The translations under genes were made by a program, and so were the position numbers. This document shows positions 1 through 6,716 of a DNA stretch of 7,245 nucleotides, one piece after another (within the stretch, counting starts at the first letter, position 1; each line of letters begins with the position of its first letter). Source of the DNA: an uncultured Clostridia bacterium (GTDB taxonomy: Bacteria; Bacillota; Clostridia; UBA1381); the NCBI GenBank assembly GCA_905236685.1, contig CAJOPD010000027.1:1-7245 (forward strand), given 5' to 3'. The notes beneath the pieces were generated by a model, which searched no databases, was not told the origin of the DNA, and saw nothing but the letters and a program-made list of their open reading frames with translations.

Positions 1-1152
1 AAGGCGGCAGCGGAGGAGGGCGCAGAAACCCTTTCAAAAACTCCCGATATGCTTCCCGCCTTGAAAAAAGCCGGCGTGGTTGACGCAGGCGGACAGGGCT
101 GGGTATTTGTCTTGGAGGGCGTTTTGTTCTATCTGGAAAAGGGCGAGACGGTCAAGTGCGAAAAGGCGGAGGAGGACACAGCCAAAAAAGCCGATACCGC
201 ACAGCAAAGCATAGACACCAAAGACATAAAGTATATGTACTGCACCGAATTTATCGTGGAAAAACGCAGTACAGGCGTAAATGTTTTGAATTTTAAGCGC
301 GCAATCGAAAAAACGGGCGACTGTATGCTTGTTATAGACGATGACGATATTGTAAAGGTGCATATCCATACAAATAACCCTGGTTTTATACTGGAAAACG
401 CAATAAAACTGGGTACTATGATAAATATCAAGATTGATAATATGAAGCACCAGCATCAATCGCTCATAACCGAGAAGGAAACCGAGGAACCACCTAAAAA
501 GTATGGGTTTGTCACAATCTGTGCAGGGCGCGGAATAGCTGATATTTTCAAGGATATGGGCGCAGACGCCGTAATTGAAGGCGGTCAGACGATGAACCCG
601 AGTACAGACGATATTTTGGCTGCCGCAAAGGGCGTAAATGCCGAAACGGTTTTTGTGCTCCCGAATAATAAGAACATAATTCTTGCGGCAAATCAGGCTA
701 TGGAGATTTCGCAAAAAAATATAGTGGTTATTCCGACAAAATCCATTCCCGAAGGCGTTGCAGCTATGATGAAATTTAACGGCGAAAAGTCAGAGAAGGA
801 TAATGAAACTGCTATGAATAAGGCGGCAAAGGCTGTGACCTCGGCGCAGATTACTTATGCGGTGCGCGACACAGAGGCGGACGGCAAAAAAATCAAAAAG
901 GACGATATTTTAGGTCTTGTGGGAAGTAAGATAGAGGAAGTCGGCAAAAACCCCGAAGATGTGCTTTTTGAAGTTTTAAAAGATGTCGCAGACGAGGACA
1001 GCGAGTTCATAACAGTTTATTTCGGCGAAGATGTAAAGGAAGAGGATGCAAAGGCGGCAGCTGAGAAAATCGAAGACGCCTTTGAAGATGCCGAAGTTTT
1101 TGTAAAGTACGGCGGTCAGCCGCTTTACTATTATATTGTTTCTGTTGAATAA
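1..1152 (+). CDS. fakA: FakA/YloV-type fatty acid kinase (DAK2/DegV-like), 5' truncated
   Basis: The reading frame is open from base 1, so this is the C-terminal 383 residues of a longer protein. Members such as B. subtilis YloV are about 550 residues, so roughly 170 N-terminal residues with most of the ATP-binding DAK2 (DhaL-like) domain lie outside the window. Visible first is the end of that domain (TPDMLPALKKAGVVDAGGQG), then the middle-domain signature YCTEF near visible residue 80, DDDIVKVHIHTNNPG near 115-130 and NIKIDNMKHQH, then a C-terminal region from about KYGFVTICAGRG that resembles DegV. Family knowledge: FakA phosphorylates fatty acids presented by FakB (DegV) proteins, feeding acyl-phosphate to phospholipid synthesis in the cytoplasm. 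The ATG at 49 is internal, not the start. recG begins 3 nt after the stop, which matches the conserved Firmicute order. The family is secure; the kinase role is inferred from homologues. Confidence 0.93.
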   Translation, partial: KAAAEEGAETLSKTPDMLPALKKAGVVDAGGQGWVFVLEGVLFYLEKGETVKCEKAEEDTAKKADTAQQSIDTKDIKYMYCTEFIVEKRSTGVNVLNFKRAIEKTGDCMLVIDDDDIVKVHIHTNNPGFILENAIKLGTMINIKIDNMKHQHQSLITEKETEEPPKKYGFVTICAGRGIADIFKDMGADAVIEGGQTMNPSTDDILAAAKGVNAETVFVLPNNKNIILAANQAMEISQKNIVVIPTKSIPEGVAAMMKFNGEKSEKDNETAMNKAAKAVTSAQITYAVRDTEADGKKIKKDDILGLVGSKIEEVGKNPEDVLFEVLKDVADEDSEFITVYFGEDVKEEDAKAAAEKIEDAFEDAEVFVKYGGQPLYYYIVSVE

Positions 1153-1155
1153 AAT

Positions 1156-3180
1156 ATGGAAAGCATTAAAGCCTTAAACGGTGTCGGACCGCAAAGAGCC
1201 AAAATTCTTGAAAAAAAGGGAATAAAAACGGTAGAAGACCTTTTGTACTATTTCCCGCGGGATTATGAGGACAGGACAAAGTTTTGTGAGATCAGGGACA
1301 TAAAGGACGGGGAAAATGCGTGCATTTCTGCTACCGTCTATTCGCCTGCCCGTGAGGCACAGATAAGGAAGAATTTTACGATTTATTCAATGACCGTTTT
1401 TGACGAGTCGGGGCAGTTAAAGGTTTTGTGGTACAATAACCGTTTTGTAAAGGGTGCGTTCAAAACGGGGGACAAGGTGCTGTTTTACGGAAAGGTGAAT
1501 GTGAGGGGACGGCATAAGGAGATTGAAAACCCCGTTTACGAAAAGGAAGAAAAACAGCATTTTATCGGGAAAATCGTGCCGATTTACCCTCTTTCCAAAA
1601 ACTTGACGCAGAAAATGGTCGCCACCTTGATGGAGGAGGCAATAAAGCGCGCGGGTGAATTGGAGGAGTATTTGCCGAGCGGCATAAGGAAAAAGTACGG
1701 CATATGCGAAATAAATTTTGCAATGAAAAACATACATTTTCCCGAAAATTTTTCAAATTATCAATCGGCGAGAAAACGCTTTGTTTTTGAAGAATTGTTG
1801 CTTTTGCGCCTTGCGCTTATGAAAAGGCGTGTTAATAATCAAAATGCGTTAAGAACGCCATTTGCCGATACCGAGTGTGTCGGTGAATTTATAAAAACGC
1901 TCCCCTATCAGCTTACCAAGGCGCAAACTCGGGCTATTTCGGAAATTTGTGCGGACTTTGCAAAAAATACCGCGATGAACCGCCTGTTAGAAGGCGATGT
2001 CGGCTCGGGTAAAACGGTGGTCGCGGCGGCGGGAATGTATGTTGCTTTTAAAAACGGTTTTCAGTCCGCAATTATGGCGCCTACCGAGATTTTGGCATTT
2101 CAGCATTTTGAATGTTTTTCGCAGTTTTTTGACGGAACCGATATAAAAATCGCGTTTCTTACCAAGAGCACAAAAAATAAGCAGAAGATGTATGAGGACA
2201 TTAAAAACGGCGTGTATGATATTATAATCGGCACAAATGCGCTTATTTCGGATAAAGTGATATATAAAAATCTGGGCTTTGCGGTGACTGATGAACAGCA
2301 CCGTTTCGGCGTTTCGCAAAGGGCAGAGCTTACAGAAAAAGGCGAAAACCCCAATAGCCTTATAATGACGGCAACGCCGATACCGCGGACGCTTTCGCTG
2401 ATTTTGTACGGAGATTTGGATATATCTGTGCTTGATGAGCTTCCGCCCGGCAGAAAGCCTGTTTTAACCTATGCCGTAGGCGAAGATATGCGAAAAAGAG
2501 TGTACGCATTTTTGGAAAAAAATGTAAAGTCGGGTATGCAGGCGTATGTGGTATGCCCCTTGATAGAGGAGAGCGAAACGCAGGATTTAAAGAATGCTAA
2601 GGAGCTTTTTGAAAAGCTTTCAAAATATTTTCGGGGCATTAAATTTGGGCTTATGCACGGCAAGATGAAGGCGGAGGAAAAGGACAGCGTTATGCGCGAT
2701 TTTCTTGATAAGAAAATAGATGTGCTTGTGTCCACAACAGTCATAGAAGTCGGCGTGAATGTTCCGAACAGCAACATAATGATTATAGAAAATGCGGAAC
2801 GGTTCGGGCTTGCAACCCTTCATCAATTAAGGGGAAGGGTAGGCAGAGCGGGAGAGCAGGCGTACTGCATAATGATAGCCGAAAAAAGCGGCGAGCTCGT
2901 AAAAAAACGAATGGAAACAATGTGCAGGTCGAATGACGGCTTTTATATTTCCGAGCAGGATTTGAAATTAAGAGGTCCGGGGGACTTTTTCGGTACGCGC
3001 CAGCACGGACTTCCCGAAATGAAAATAGCAAATCTGGTTAGCGATACCGACATTTTAAAGCTTGCCGACTCTGCGGCGGAGGATATTATAAAAAAATCGG
3101 AACAGATTTCTCCGTATGAGGAAAAGATACTTTTTGAAAAGGTCGGTAATGTAATCCCCGAAAGCGTTGTTTTGAACTGA
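1156..3180 (+). CDS. recG: ATP-dependent DNA helicase RecG
   Basis: A 674-residue superfamily 2 helicase, normal length for RecG. The N-terminus (LNGVGPQRAKILEKKGI, then YYFPRDYEDRT) and an OB-fold wedge domain (about residues 55-150) are characteristic. Helicase motifs are complete: Walker A GDVGSGKT at 280-287, Walker B DEQH at 379-382 followed by RFG, motif III TATPIPRT at 405-412, and motif VI QLRGRVGR at 557-564. The C-terminal tail (residues about 590-674) carries the usual SNDGFYISEQDLKLRGPGDFFGTRQHG block. Family knowledge: RecG remodels stalled replication forks, branched junctions and R-loops. The start at 1156 lies 3 nt after the fakA stop. No Shine-Dalgarno is visible before it (the preceding bases read TCTGTTGAATAAAAT), so translation is probably coupled to fakA. 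The next gene has its own promoter. Confidence 0.98.
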   Translation: MESIKALNGVGPQRAKILEKKGIKTVEDLLYYFPRDYEDRTKFCEIRDIKDGENACISATVYSPAREAQIRKNFTIYSMTVFDESGQLKVLWYNNRFVKGAFKTGDKVLFYGKVNVRGRHKEIENPVYEKEEKQHFIGKIVPIYPLSKNLTQKMVATLMEEAIKRAGELEEYLPSGIRKKYGICEINFAMKNIHFPENFSNYQSARKRFVFEELLLLRLALMKRRVNNQNALRTPFADTECVGEFIKTLPYQLTKAQTRAISEICADFAKNTAMNRLLEGDVGSGKTVVAAAGMYVAFKNGFQSAIMAPTEILAFQHFECFSQFFDGTDIKIAFLTKSTKNKQKMYEDIKNGVYDIIIGTNALISDKVIYKNLGFAVTDEQHRFGVSQRAELTEKGENPNSLIMTATPIPRTLSLILYGDLDISVLDELPPGRKPVLTYAVGEDMRKRVYAFLEKNVKSGMQAYVVCPLIEESETQDLKNAKELFEKLSKYFRGIKFGLMHGKMKAEEKDSVMRDFLDKKIDVLVSTTVIEVGVNVPNSNIMIIENAERFGLATLHQLRGRVGRAGEQAYCIMIAEKSGELVKKRMETMCRSNDGFYISEQDLKLRGPGDFFGTRQHGLPEMKIANLVSDTDILKLADSAAEDIIKKSEQISPYEEKILFEKVGNVIPESVVLN

Positions 3181-3226
3181 AATACGATATTTTTTTACAA
3201 AAAAATGTAAAAATTTCAAAAAAAGA

Positions 3227-3255
3227 TTGACGATTTTAAAAATATAGGGTACAAT
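3227..3255 (+). promoter_or_regulatory. Sigma-A-type promoter for rsmD-coaD
   Basis: TTGACG (3227-3232) and TACAAT (3250-3255) are separated by exactly 17 bp, each matching the housekeeping consensus at five of six positions. They lie in the 103-bp gap between recG and rsmD. Transcription would start near 3262, leaving a leader of about 20 nt before the rsmD start. This makes rsmD, coaD and the following gene at least partly independent of the recG transcript. Confidence 0.8.
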
Positions 3256-3283
3256 ATTTAGGTAGATACGCTGGGGGAGGACT

Positions 3284-3820
3284 ATGAGGATTATTGCGGG
3301 CACAAAACGCGGACATAAGCTTTACGGTTTTGAGGGTATGGATATTCGTCCTACAACCGACAGAGTTAAGGAATCTATGTTCAATCTTATACAGGACTTT
3401 ACCGCAAAAAGCCGTGTTTTAGACCTCTTTGCAGGGAGCGGAGCACTCAGCTTTGAGGCGCTGAGCCGTGGCGCAGAGAGTGCAGTATGTGTCGATAGGG
3501 ACGAAAGAGCAATAGCCTTAATCAATAAAAATAATGCTTCTCTCAGATTTACAAATGTAAAGGTTTTAAATTGTGAGGCTATGCGCTTTTTGGCGGATAC
3601 AAAGGAAAAATTTTCACTTATTTTCCTTGACCCACCGTATAATAAAGGCATAATTTCCCCGATAATAGAAGAAATTTTAGCCCGTAATGTTTTGGAAAAG
3701 GGTGGGATTATAGTACTGGAAAGCGATTTTTCCGATGAACACGGGGATTTTGACGGGTTTATAAGATTAAAACAGAAAAAATATGGCAGAAGCTATGTTA
3801 CAGTCTATAAAAGAGGGTGA
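3284..3820 (+). CDS. rsmD: 16S rRNA (guanine(966)-N2)-methyltransferase RsmD
   Basis: A 178-residue SAM-dependent methyltransferase of normal RsmD length. It opens with MRIIAGTKRGHKL and the family signature RPTTDRVKESMFN (residues 22-34). The SAM-binding motif I is LDLFAGSG (46-53). The catalytic motif IV is DPPY (116-119), typical of N2-guanine/N6-adenine methyltransferases. Family knowledge: it methylates G966 (E. coli numbering) of 16S rRNA in the 30S head. The start is supported by GGGGGAGG at 3273-3280, three bases before ATG, a slightly tight spacing, and by the family N-terminus beginning exactly there. It is first in the rsmD-coaD pair, an arrangement widespread in bacteria, and its stop is 5 nt before the coaD ATG. 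Confidence 0.96.
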   Translation: MRIIAGTKRGHKLYGFEGMDIRPTTDRVKESMFNLIQDFTAKSRVLDLFAGSGALSFEALSRGAESAVCVDRDERAIALINKNNASLRFTNVKVLNCEAMRFLADTKEKFSLIFLDPPYNKGIISPIIEEILARNVLEKGGIIVLESDFSDEHGDFDGFIRLKQKKYGRSYVTVYKRG

Positions 3821-3825
3821 CTGTT

Positions 3826-4299
3826 ATGAGAGTTGCCGTTTATCCGGGCAGTTTTGACCCGATAACAAACGGGCATCTGAACATTATAAGGCGCGCGTCA
3901 AAGCTGTATGACAGGCTTATAGTCGGCGTGCTGGACAATATAAATAAAAAACCGCTTTTTTCAGCAATAGAGCGTAAGGAAATGATTGATGAGCTGATAA
4001 AGGACTTGCCCAATGTCAGCTGTGATGTGTTCAGCGGTCTTTTGGTAGATTTTGCAAAGCAAAACGGCGCATCGGTTATAGTAAAAGGATTAAGGACGGT
4101 TGCCGACTTTGAATATGAGTTTCAGATGGCGCTTTTGAATAAAGCGCTCGACCCCGAATATGAAACGATGTTTATGATGACCGACTCCAAATACTCCTAC
4201 ATAAGTTCGAGTATGGTTAAGGAGGTTGCAAAATATAAAGGTGAGCTTGAAGGTCTTGCGCCTTTCAATGTTATAAAAAGGATAAAAGATAAAATATAA
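3826..4299 (+). CDS. coaD: Phosphopantetheine adenylyltransferase CoaD
   Basis: A 157-residue nucleotidyltransferase that adenylylates 4'-phosphopantetheine to dephospho-CoA, the penultimate step of CoA synthesis. Seen: YPGSFDPITNGH (residues 6-17) with the family's T/HxGH nucleotide-binding motif, KGLR at 87-90 followed by DFEYEFQMA, and the ISSSMVKE motif at 126-133 that replaces KMSKS-type motifs in this family. A GTG at 3817 in frame overlaps the rsmD stop. I prefer the ATG at 3826 because GAGGG at 3813-3817 lies 8 nt upstream of it, and homologues start right before the PGSFDP strand. Translation is probably coupled to rsmD. Confidence 0.96.
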   Translation: MRVAVYPGSFDPITNGHLNIIRRASKLYDRLIVGVLDNINKKPLFSAIERKEMIDELIKDLPNVSCDVFSGLLVDFAKQNGASVIVKGLRTVADFEYEFQMALLNKALDPEYETMFMMTDSKYSYISSSMVKEVAKYKGELEGLAPFNVIKRIKDKI

Positions 4300-4323
4300 T
4301 TTTTATTTAGAGGAGTTTTGATT

Positions 4324-4767
4324 ATGGAAATTATGGAAATTATCGACATGATGGAAGAAACTATTGACAAGGCGCCTACTGTTCCTTTAAGCGGTAAGAT
4401 ACTTGTTGATAAAGAGGACATTCTTGATTATATTCAAGAGATGCGCCTTGTTTTCCCTGACGAAGTTAAGGAAGCGAAATGGGTTAAGGAAGAAAGAGAA
4501 AGAATTTTGGCAGAGGCTCAGTCCAGAAGCGACGAGATGATTAAAAACGCCGAGGAAAAGGTTGTCAGAATGATTGACGAGCACGAGGTTACAAAGCAGG
4601 CTGTTGAGCAGGCTAACCAAATGGTTAACGACGCACAGCAGAAGGCTATGGAAATCAAGACCGACTGTGACCAGTATGCTGACGATATTTTAAACGACAT
4701 TGAAAAGCGTTTGGATATGCTTTCAAAAAAGGTGCACGACGACAGAGTTTATTTTGAAAATAAATAA
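4324..4767 (+). CDS. Clostridial coiled-coil protein (V-type ATPase subunit H/G-like or DivIVA-like)
   Basis: A 147-residue acidic protein with no signal peptide or membrane segment. Residues 1-50 form a short conserved-looking head (DMMEETIDKAPTVPLSGK, then VDKEDILDYIQEMR). From about residue 55 to 140 it is almost all charged helix with Ala/Glu/Lys heptads, reading like V-ATPase peripheral-stalk subunits or the DivIVA tail. Proteins of this shape often sit beside coaD in Clostridia and are annotated simply as ATPase or V-ATPase subunit H; I recognise the type but know of no established function. No other ATPase subunit is nearby, so a role in an ATP synthase is doubtful. The start is ATG 4324 with AGAGGAG at 4309-4315 (8 nt spacing); an in-frame TTG at 4318 is too close to that site. 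A TATAAT at 4295-4300 overlaps the coaD stop but lacks a good -35. Confidence 0.85.
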   Translation: MEIMEIIDMMEETIDKAPTVPLSGKILVDKEDILDYIQEMRLVFPDEVKEAKWVKEERERILAEAQSRSDEMIKNAEEKVVRMIDEHEVTKQAVEQANQMVNDAQQKAMEIKTDCDQYADDILNDIEKRLDMLSKKVHDDRVYFENK

Positions 4768-4779
4768 ATTTGTTTTGTC

Positions 4780-4808
4780 AAGGCTATGCTGTAAGGTGTA
4801 GCCTTTTT
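4780..4808 (+). terminator. Intrinsic terminator after the coiled-coil gene
   Basis: AAGGCTA (4780-4786) pairs perfectly with TAGCCTT (4799-4805). Four further pairs inside, three of them G-T wobbles, close on a GTAA loop (4791-4794), and a T-run (4804-4808) follows. It begins 12 nt after the stop at 4767 and ends 26 nt before the tsaE start. It separates the rsmD-coaD transcript from tsaE-tsaB-rpiB, which must then depend on read-through or on a promoter I cannot identify. Confidence 0.75.
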
Positions 4809-4834
4809 GATTATTTGTTGGCTTGGGTGGAAAT

Positions 4835-5266
4835 ATGCTGTATAAATCTAATTCTCAAAAAGAAACGGAAAATATCGCAAAGGCTTTTGCTAAAACCTTA
4901 AAAATCGGCGATGTTGTTTGTATAAACGGCGACCTCGGTGCAGGCAAAACCGCCTTCACGGCAGGTCTTGCAAAGGGCTTGGGCGTAAAAGATGTAATTT
5001 CAAGCCCGACCTTTACAATAGTAAACTGTTACAGCGGCGATATCCCGCTTTACCATTTTGATGTTTACCGAATAGCAGACAGCGACGAGATGTACGATAT
5101 AGGGTTTGATGAGTATGTTTCGGGTGACGGGATTGCGGTTATCGAGTGGGCGAATATAATATCGGATATTCTGCCCGAGGAAAGATATGATATAACAATA
5201 ACAAAAAATCTTGATATTCACGACGATTTTCGTGAAATATCTGTTGAAAAACGGGGAACGGTATGA
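4835..5266 (+). CDS. tsaE: tRNA threonylcarbamoyladenosine biosynthesis ATPase TsaE
   Basis: A 143-residue P-loop ATPase, near the usual 150. Walker A GDLGAGKT is at residues 32-39, the conserved SPTF at 57-60, HFDVYR at 74-79 and the family IEW motif with E104-W105. Family knowledge: TsaE works with TsaB and TsaD to attach the threonylcarbamoyl group to A37 of ANN-decoding tRNAs, recycling the TsaBD complex by ATP hydrolysis. The ATG at 4835 follows GGGTGGA (4825-4831), a mediocre ribosome site. An in-frame TTG at 4823 would consume that site and add four residues, so I reject it. The stop overlaps the tsaB start by 4 nt. No convincing promoter is visible between the upstream terminator and this start. 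Confidence 0.94.
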   Translation: MLYKSNSQKETENIAKAFAKTLKIGDVVCINGDLGAGKTAFTAGLAKGLGVKDVISSPTFTIVNCYSGDIPLYHFDVYRIADSDEMYDIGFDEYVSGDGIAVIEWANIISDILPEERYDITITKNLDIHDDFREISVEKRGTV

Positions 5267-5955
5267 AAATTTTTGCGGTAGATACTTCGTCAGGCGTTGC
5301 TTCGGCGGCAGTATGTGACGGAGATAAGCTCGTGTGTGAGGTGACTGTCAATAATAAGCTTACGCACTCTCAGACACTTATGCCGATAATAGATGAGGTT
5401 TTTGCAAGGAGCGGAATTGCGCCCGATGAAATCGACCTTTTTGCAGTTGCGGAAGGACCTGGCTCGTTTACAGGGCTCAGAATAGGCATAACTACGGTAA
5501 AAGCGCTTGCGCACGCGGTGAATAAACAGATTGCGGGCGTAAATACACTTGAAGCTATGTGCTTTAATATTCCATTTTGTCCGCATATTATTTCGCCCGT
5601 TATGGACGCAAGGCGCGGCGAGGTATATAATGCCTTTTACCGATTTGAAAAGGGCGTGTTAAAGGAGATTTGTCCGCCGAGAGCGCTGCCGCTTTCGGAA
5701 TGTCTTAAAGAACTTAAAGGAATGTCGGAAGAAACGGTGTTTTTGGGTGATGCCGTGCCCGTTTATAAGGACATAATAAAAGCGGAGCTGGGCGATATGG
5801 CGCATTTTGCACCGCAGAATGTTAATATGCAGAAGGCGTCAGGGGTTTTGGAAGCGGCAAAATCCAAAAATCCGCAAAACTATTATGAGATTACGCCTAA
5901 GTATTTAAGAAAATCTCAGGCAGAACGCGAATATGAGGAAAGAGGTAATAAATGA
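5263..5955 (+). CDS. tsaB: tRNA threonylcarbamoyladenosine biosynthesis protein TsaB
   Basis: A 230-residue ASKHA-fold protein of normal TsaB length. It begins MKIFAVDTSSGVASAAV, the first phosphate-binding strand of the fold, then has THSQTLMPIIDEVF (the TsaB/TsaD helix with H and Q) and EGPGSFTGLRIG near residues 64-75, the family's hallmark. It lacks the metal-binding histidine pair of the catalytic paralogue TsaD, so it is the TsaB scaffold subunit. Family knowledge: it forms the TsaBD heterodimer in t6A synthesis. The ATGA overlap with tsaE indicates translational coupling; only a weak GGGG (5253-5256) precedes the start. Its last bases overlap the rpiB start. The TsaD partner and RimI, which often follow tsaB in Firmicutes, are not here. 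Confidence 0.95.
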   Translation: MKIFAVDTSSGVASAAVCDGDKLVCEVTVNNKLTHSQTLMPIIDEVFARSGIAPDEIDLFAVAEGPGSFTGLRIGITTVKALAHAVNKQIAGVNTLEAMCFNIPFCPHIISPVMDARRGEVYNAFYRFEKGVLKEICPPRALPLSECLKELKGMSEETVFLGDAVPVYKDIIKAELGDMAHFAPQNVNMQKASGVLEAAKSKNPQNYYEITPKYLRKSQAEREYEERGNK

Positions 5956-6389
5956 TGATAGCAATAGGCTGTGACCACGGCGGGTTTGAACTCAAAAACC
6001 GCATAGAAAAGCATTTAGAAGAAAGAGGAATTGAATATAAGGATTTCGGCACCTTTGATGAAAAAAGCTGTGATTATCCCGATATAGCGAAAGCTGTTTG
6101 CGAAAGTATAGTAAGCGGCGATACCGATAGAGGAATTTTGGTTTGCGGTACGGGTATAGGAATGTCAATGGCGGCGAATAAGATAAAGGGTATCCGCGCG
6201 GCGCATTTAACCGATGTTTACTCTGCGAAAATGACAAAAGTGCACAATAACGCGAATGTAATATGCTTAGGCGGCAGAGTGACAGGGGAAGAGCTTGCAT
6301 ATATGATAGTGGACAGCTGGCTTGACGCGGAATTTGCAGGAGGCAGACATCAGGCAAGGATTGATAAAATAAGCGCATTGGAAAAATAA
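5952..6389 (+). CDS. rpiB: Ribose-5-phosphate isomerase B (RpiB/LacAB family)
   Basis: A 145-residue enzyme that interconverts ribose 5-phosphate and ribulose 5-phosphate in the pentose phosphate pathway. Seen: CDHGGFELK near residues 7-15 (D8, H9), the phosphate/anion-hole loop CGTGIGMS at 65-72 with the catalytic cysteine C65, GIRAAHLTDVYSAKM, and HNNANVICLGGRV starting at H98. The end, GGRHQARIDKI, is the usual substrate-binding tail. A C65 in place of the Thr of allose-6-phosphate isomerases fits true RpiB. Two start codons are possible: ATG 5952, overlapping the tsaB stop, and ATG 5955; AGAGG at 5941-5945 suits either. It is last in the tsaE-tsaB-rpiB cluster. Its stop codon abuts the U-tract of the opposing terminator. 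Confidence 0.96.
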   Translation: MMIAIGCDHGGFELKNRIEKHLEERGIEYKDFGTFDEKSCDYPDIAKAVCESIVSGDTDRGILVCGTGIGMSMAANKIKGIRAAHLTDVYSAKMTKVHNNANVICLGGRVTGEELAYMIVDSWLDAEFAGGRHQARIDKISALEK

Positions 6390-6412
6390 AAAACCGAAGG
6401 CACAGCCTTCGG
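6388..6412 (-). terminator. Intrinsic terminator of the minus-strand spoVM transcript
   Basis: CCGAAGGC (6394-6401) and GCCTTCGG (6405-6412) form a perfect 8-bp GC-rich stem with a 3-nt loop. The run of six A at 6388-6393 becomes a U-tract only when read on the minus strand, and more U follows inside the rpiB 3' end. On the plus strand the stem is followed by CGCAAAGG, with no U-tract. It therefore serves the spoVM transcript, 8 nt past its stop, and would be at best a weak or processed end for rpiB. Confidence 0.82.
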
Positions 6413-6420
6413 CGCAAAGG

Positions 6421-6492
6421 TCAGTCTATTTTTAGTACAGACTTAACTAATCCCGATAAAAATTTTGGCAGCTTGTAAACTATGACCTTCAT
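6421..6492 (-). CDS. spoVM: Stage V sporulation protein SpoVM (23 residues)
   Basis: Minus-strand translation gives MKVIVYKLPKFLSGLVKSVL followed by KID, 23 residues. The B. subtilis protein begins MKFYTIKLPKFLGGIVRAML, so KLPKFL.G.V is kept and the functionally critical proline is at the same position, residue 9. Family knowledge: SpoVM is an amphipathic helix made in the mother cell. It recognises the convex forespore membrane and anchors the coat ATPase SpoIVA; it is needed for coat and cortex. The start is set by GGAAAGGGG (6500-6508, minus) with 7 nt spacing from its last G to ATG. The gene lies 23 nt downstream of the 50-residue membrane protein gene and is followed by a terminator. It is small enough to be missed by automatic calling. 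Three residues shorter than the B. subtilis protein. Confidence 0.93.
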   Translation of the reverse strand: MKVIVYKLPKFLSGLVKSVLKID

Positions 6493-6515
6493 AATTAAAC
6501 CCCTTTCCAATCTCT

Positions 6516-6668
6516 TTAACACTTAAACAGGCAGTAGTATGCAATAAATAAAAGGAGTGCCGTTTCTATTATAGCGACAACATATATAGGGAATACGAGC
6601 CCGCAAATCATACCGACGCAGAACATCATCGCACCGAGCCCGATAGCCTTTATACCTAATTTAAGCAT
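6516..6668 (-). CDS. Small two-helix membrane protein, unknown function, upstream of spoVM
   Basis: A 50-residue, strongly hydrophobic protein beginning MLKLGIKAIGLGAMMF. I do not recognise a named family. It shows two likely membrane helices (about residues 8-26 and 28-48) broken at P27, one buried acid (E35), four cysteines (17, 22, 46, 50) and positive charges only at the ends (K3, K7, K49). The start at 6668 is supported by an excellent GGGAGG (6677-6682, minus) 8 nt upstream. A longer frame back to 6728 would run through that site and is rejected. It lies 23 nt before spoVM on the same strand with no terminator between, so the two are probably one transcript. A sporulation role is inference from that neighbour only. 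Confidence 0.8.
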   Translation of the reverse strand: MLKLGIKAIGLGAMMFCVGMICGLVFPIYVVAIIETALLLFIAYYCLFKC

Positions 6669-6716
6669 ATAAACCGCCTCCCGACATTTTATATAGCATA
6701 ATATGTAAAACATCTG

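Noticed and set aside
34..714. Long minus-strand frame of 226 residues opposite fakA
   Set aside because: It is antisense to a well-recognised coding region, rich in Cys, His and Tyr, and has no family resemblance.
3191..3213. Inverted repeat TTTTTTACA / TGTAAAAA just after recG, as a recG terminator
   Set aside because: The stem is nearly all A-T with one G-C pair and only three T follow it, so it is unlikely to terminate; the clear feature here is the rsmD promoter.
4271..4300. Promoter before the coiled-coil gene based on a perfect TATAAT at 4295-4300
   Set aside because: The best -35 at a suitable distance is TTATAA with only three matches, and the hexamer is formed by the AT-rich coaD tail and stop codon.
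5992..6417. Minus-strand 141-residue frame opposite rpiB
   Set aside because: It lies across rpiB and the minus-strand terminator, with low-complexity Leu/Arg/Tyr/Ser composition, a typical antisense shadow.
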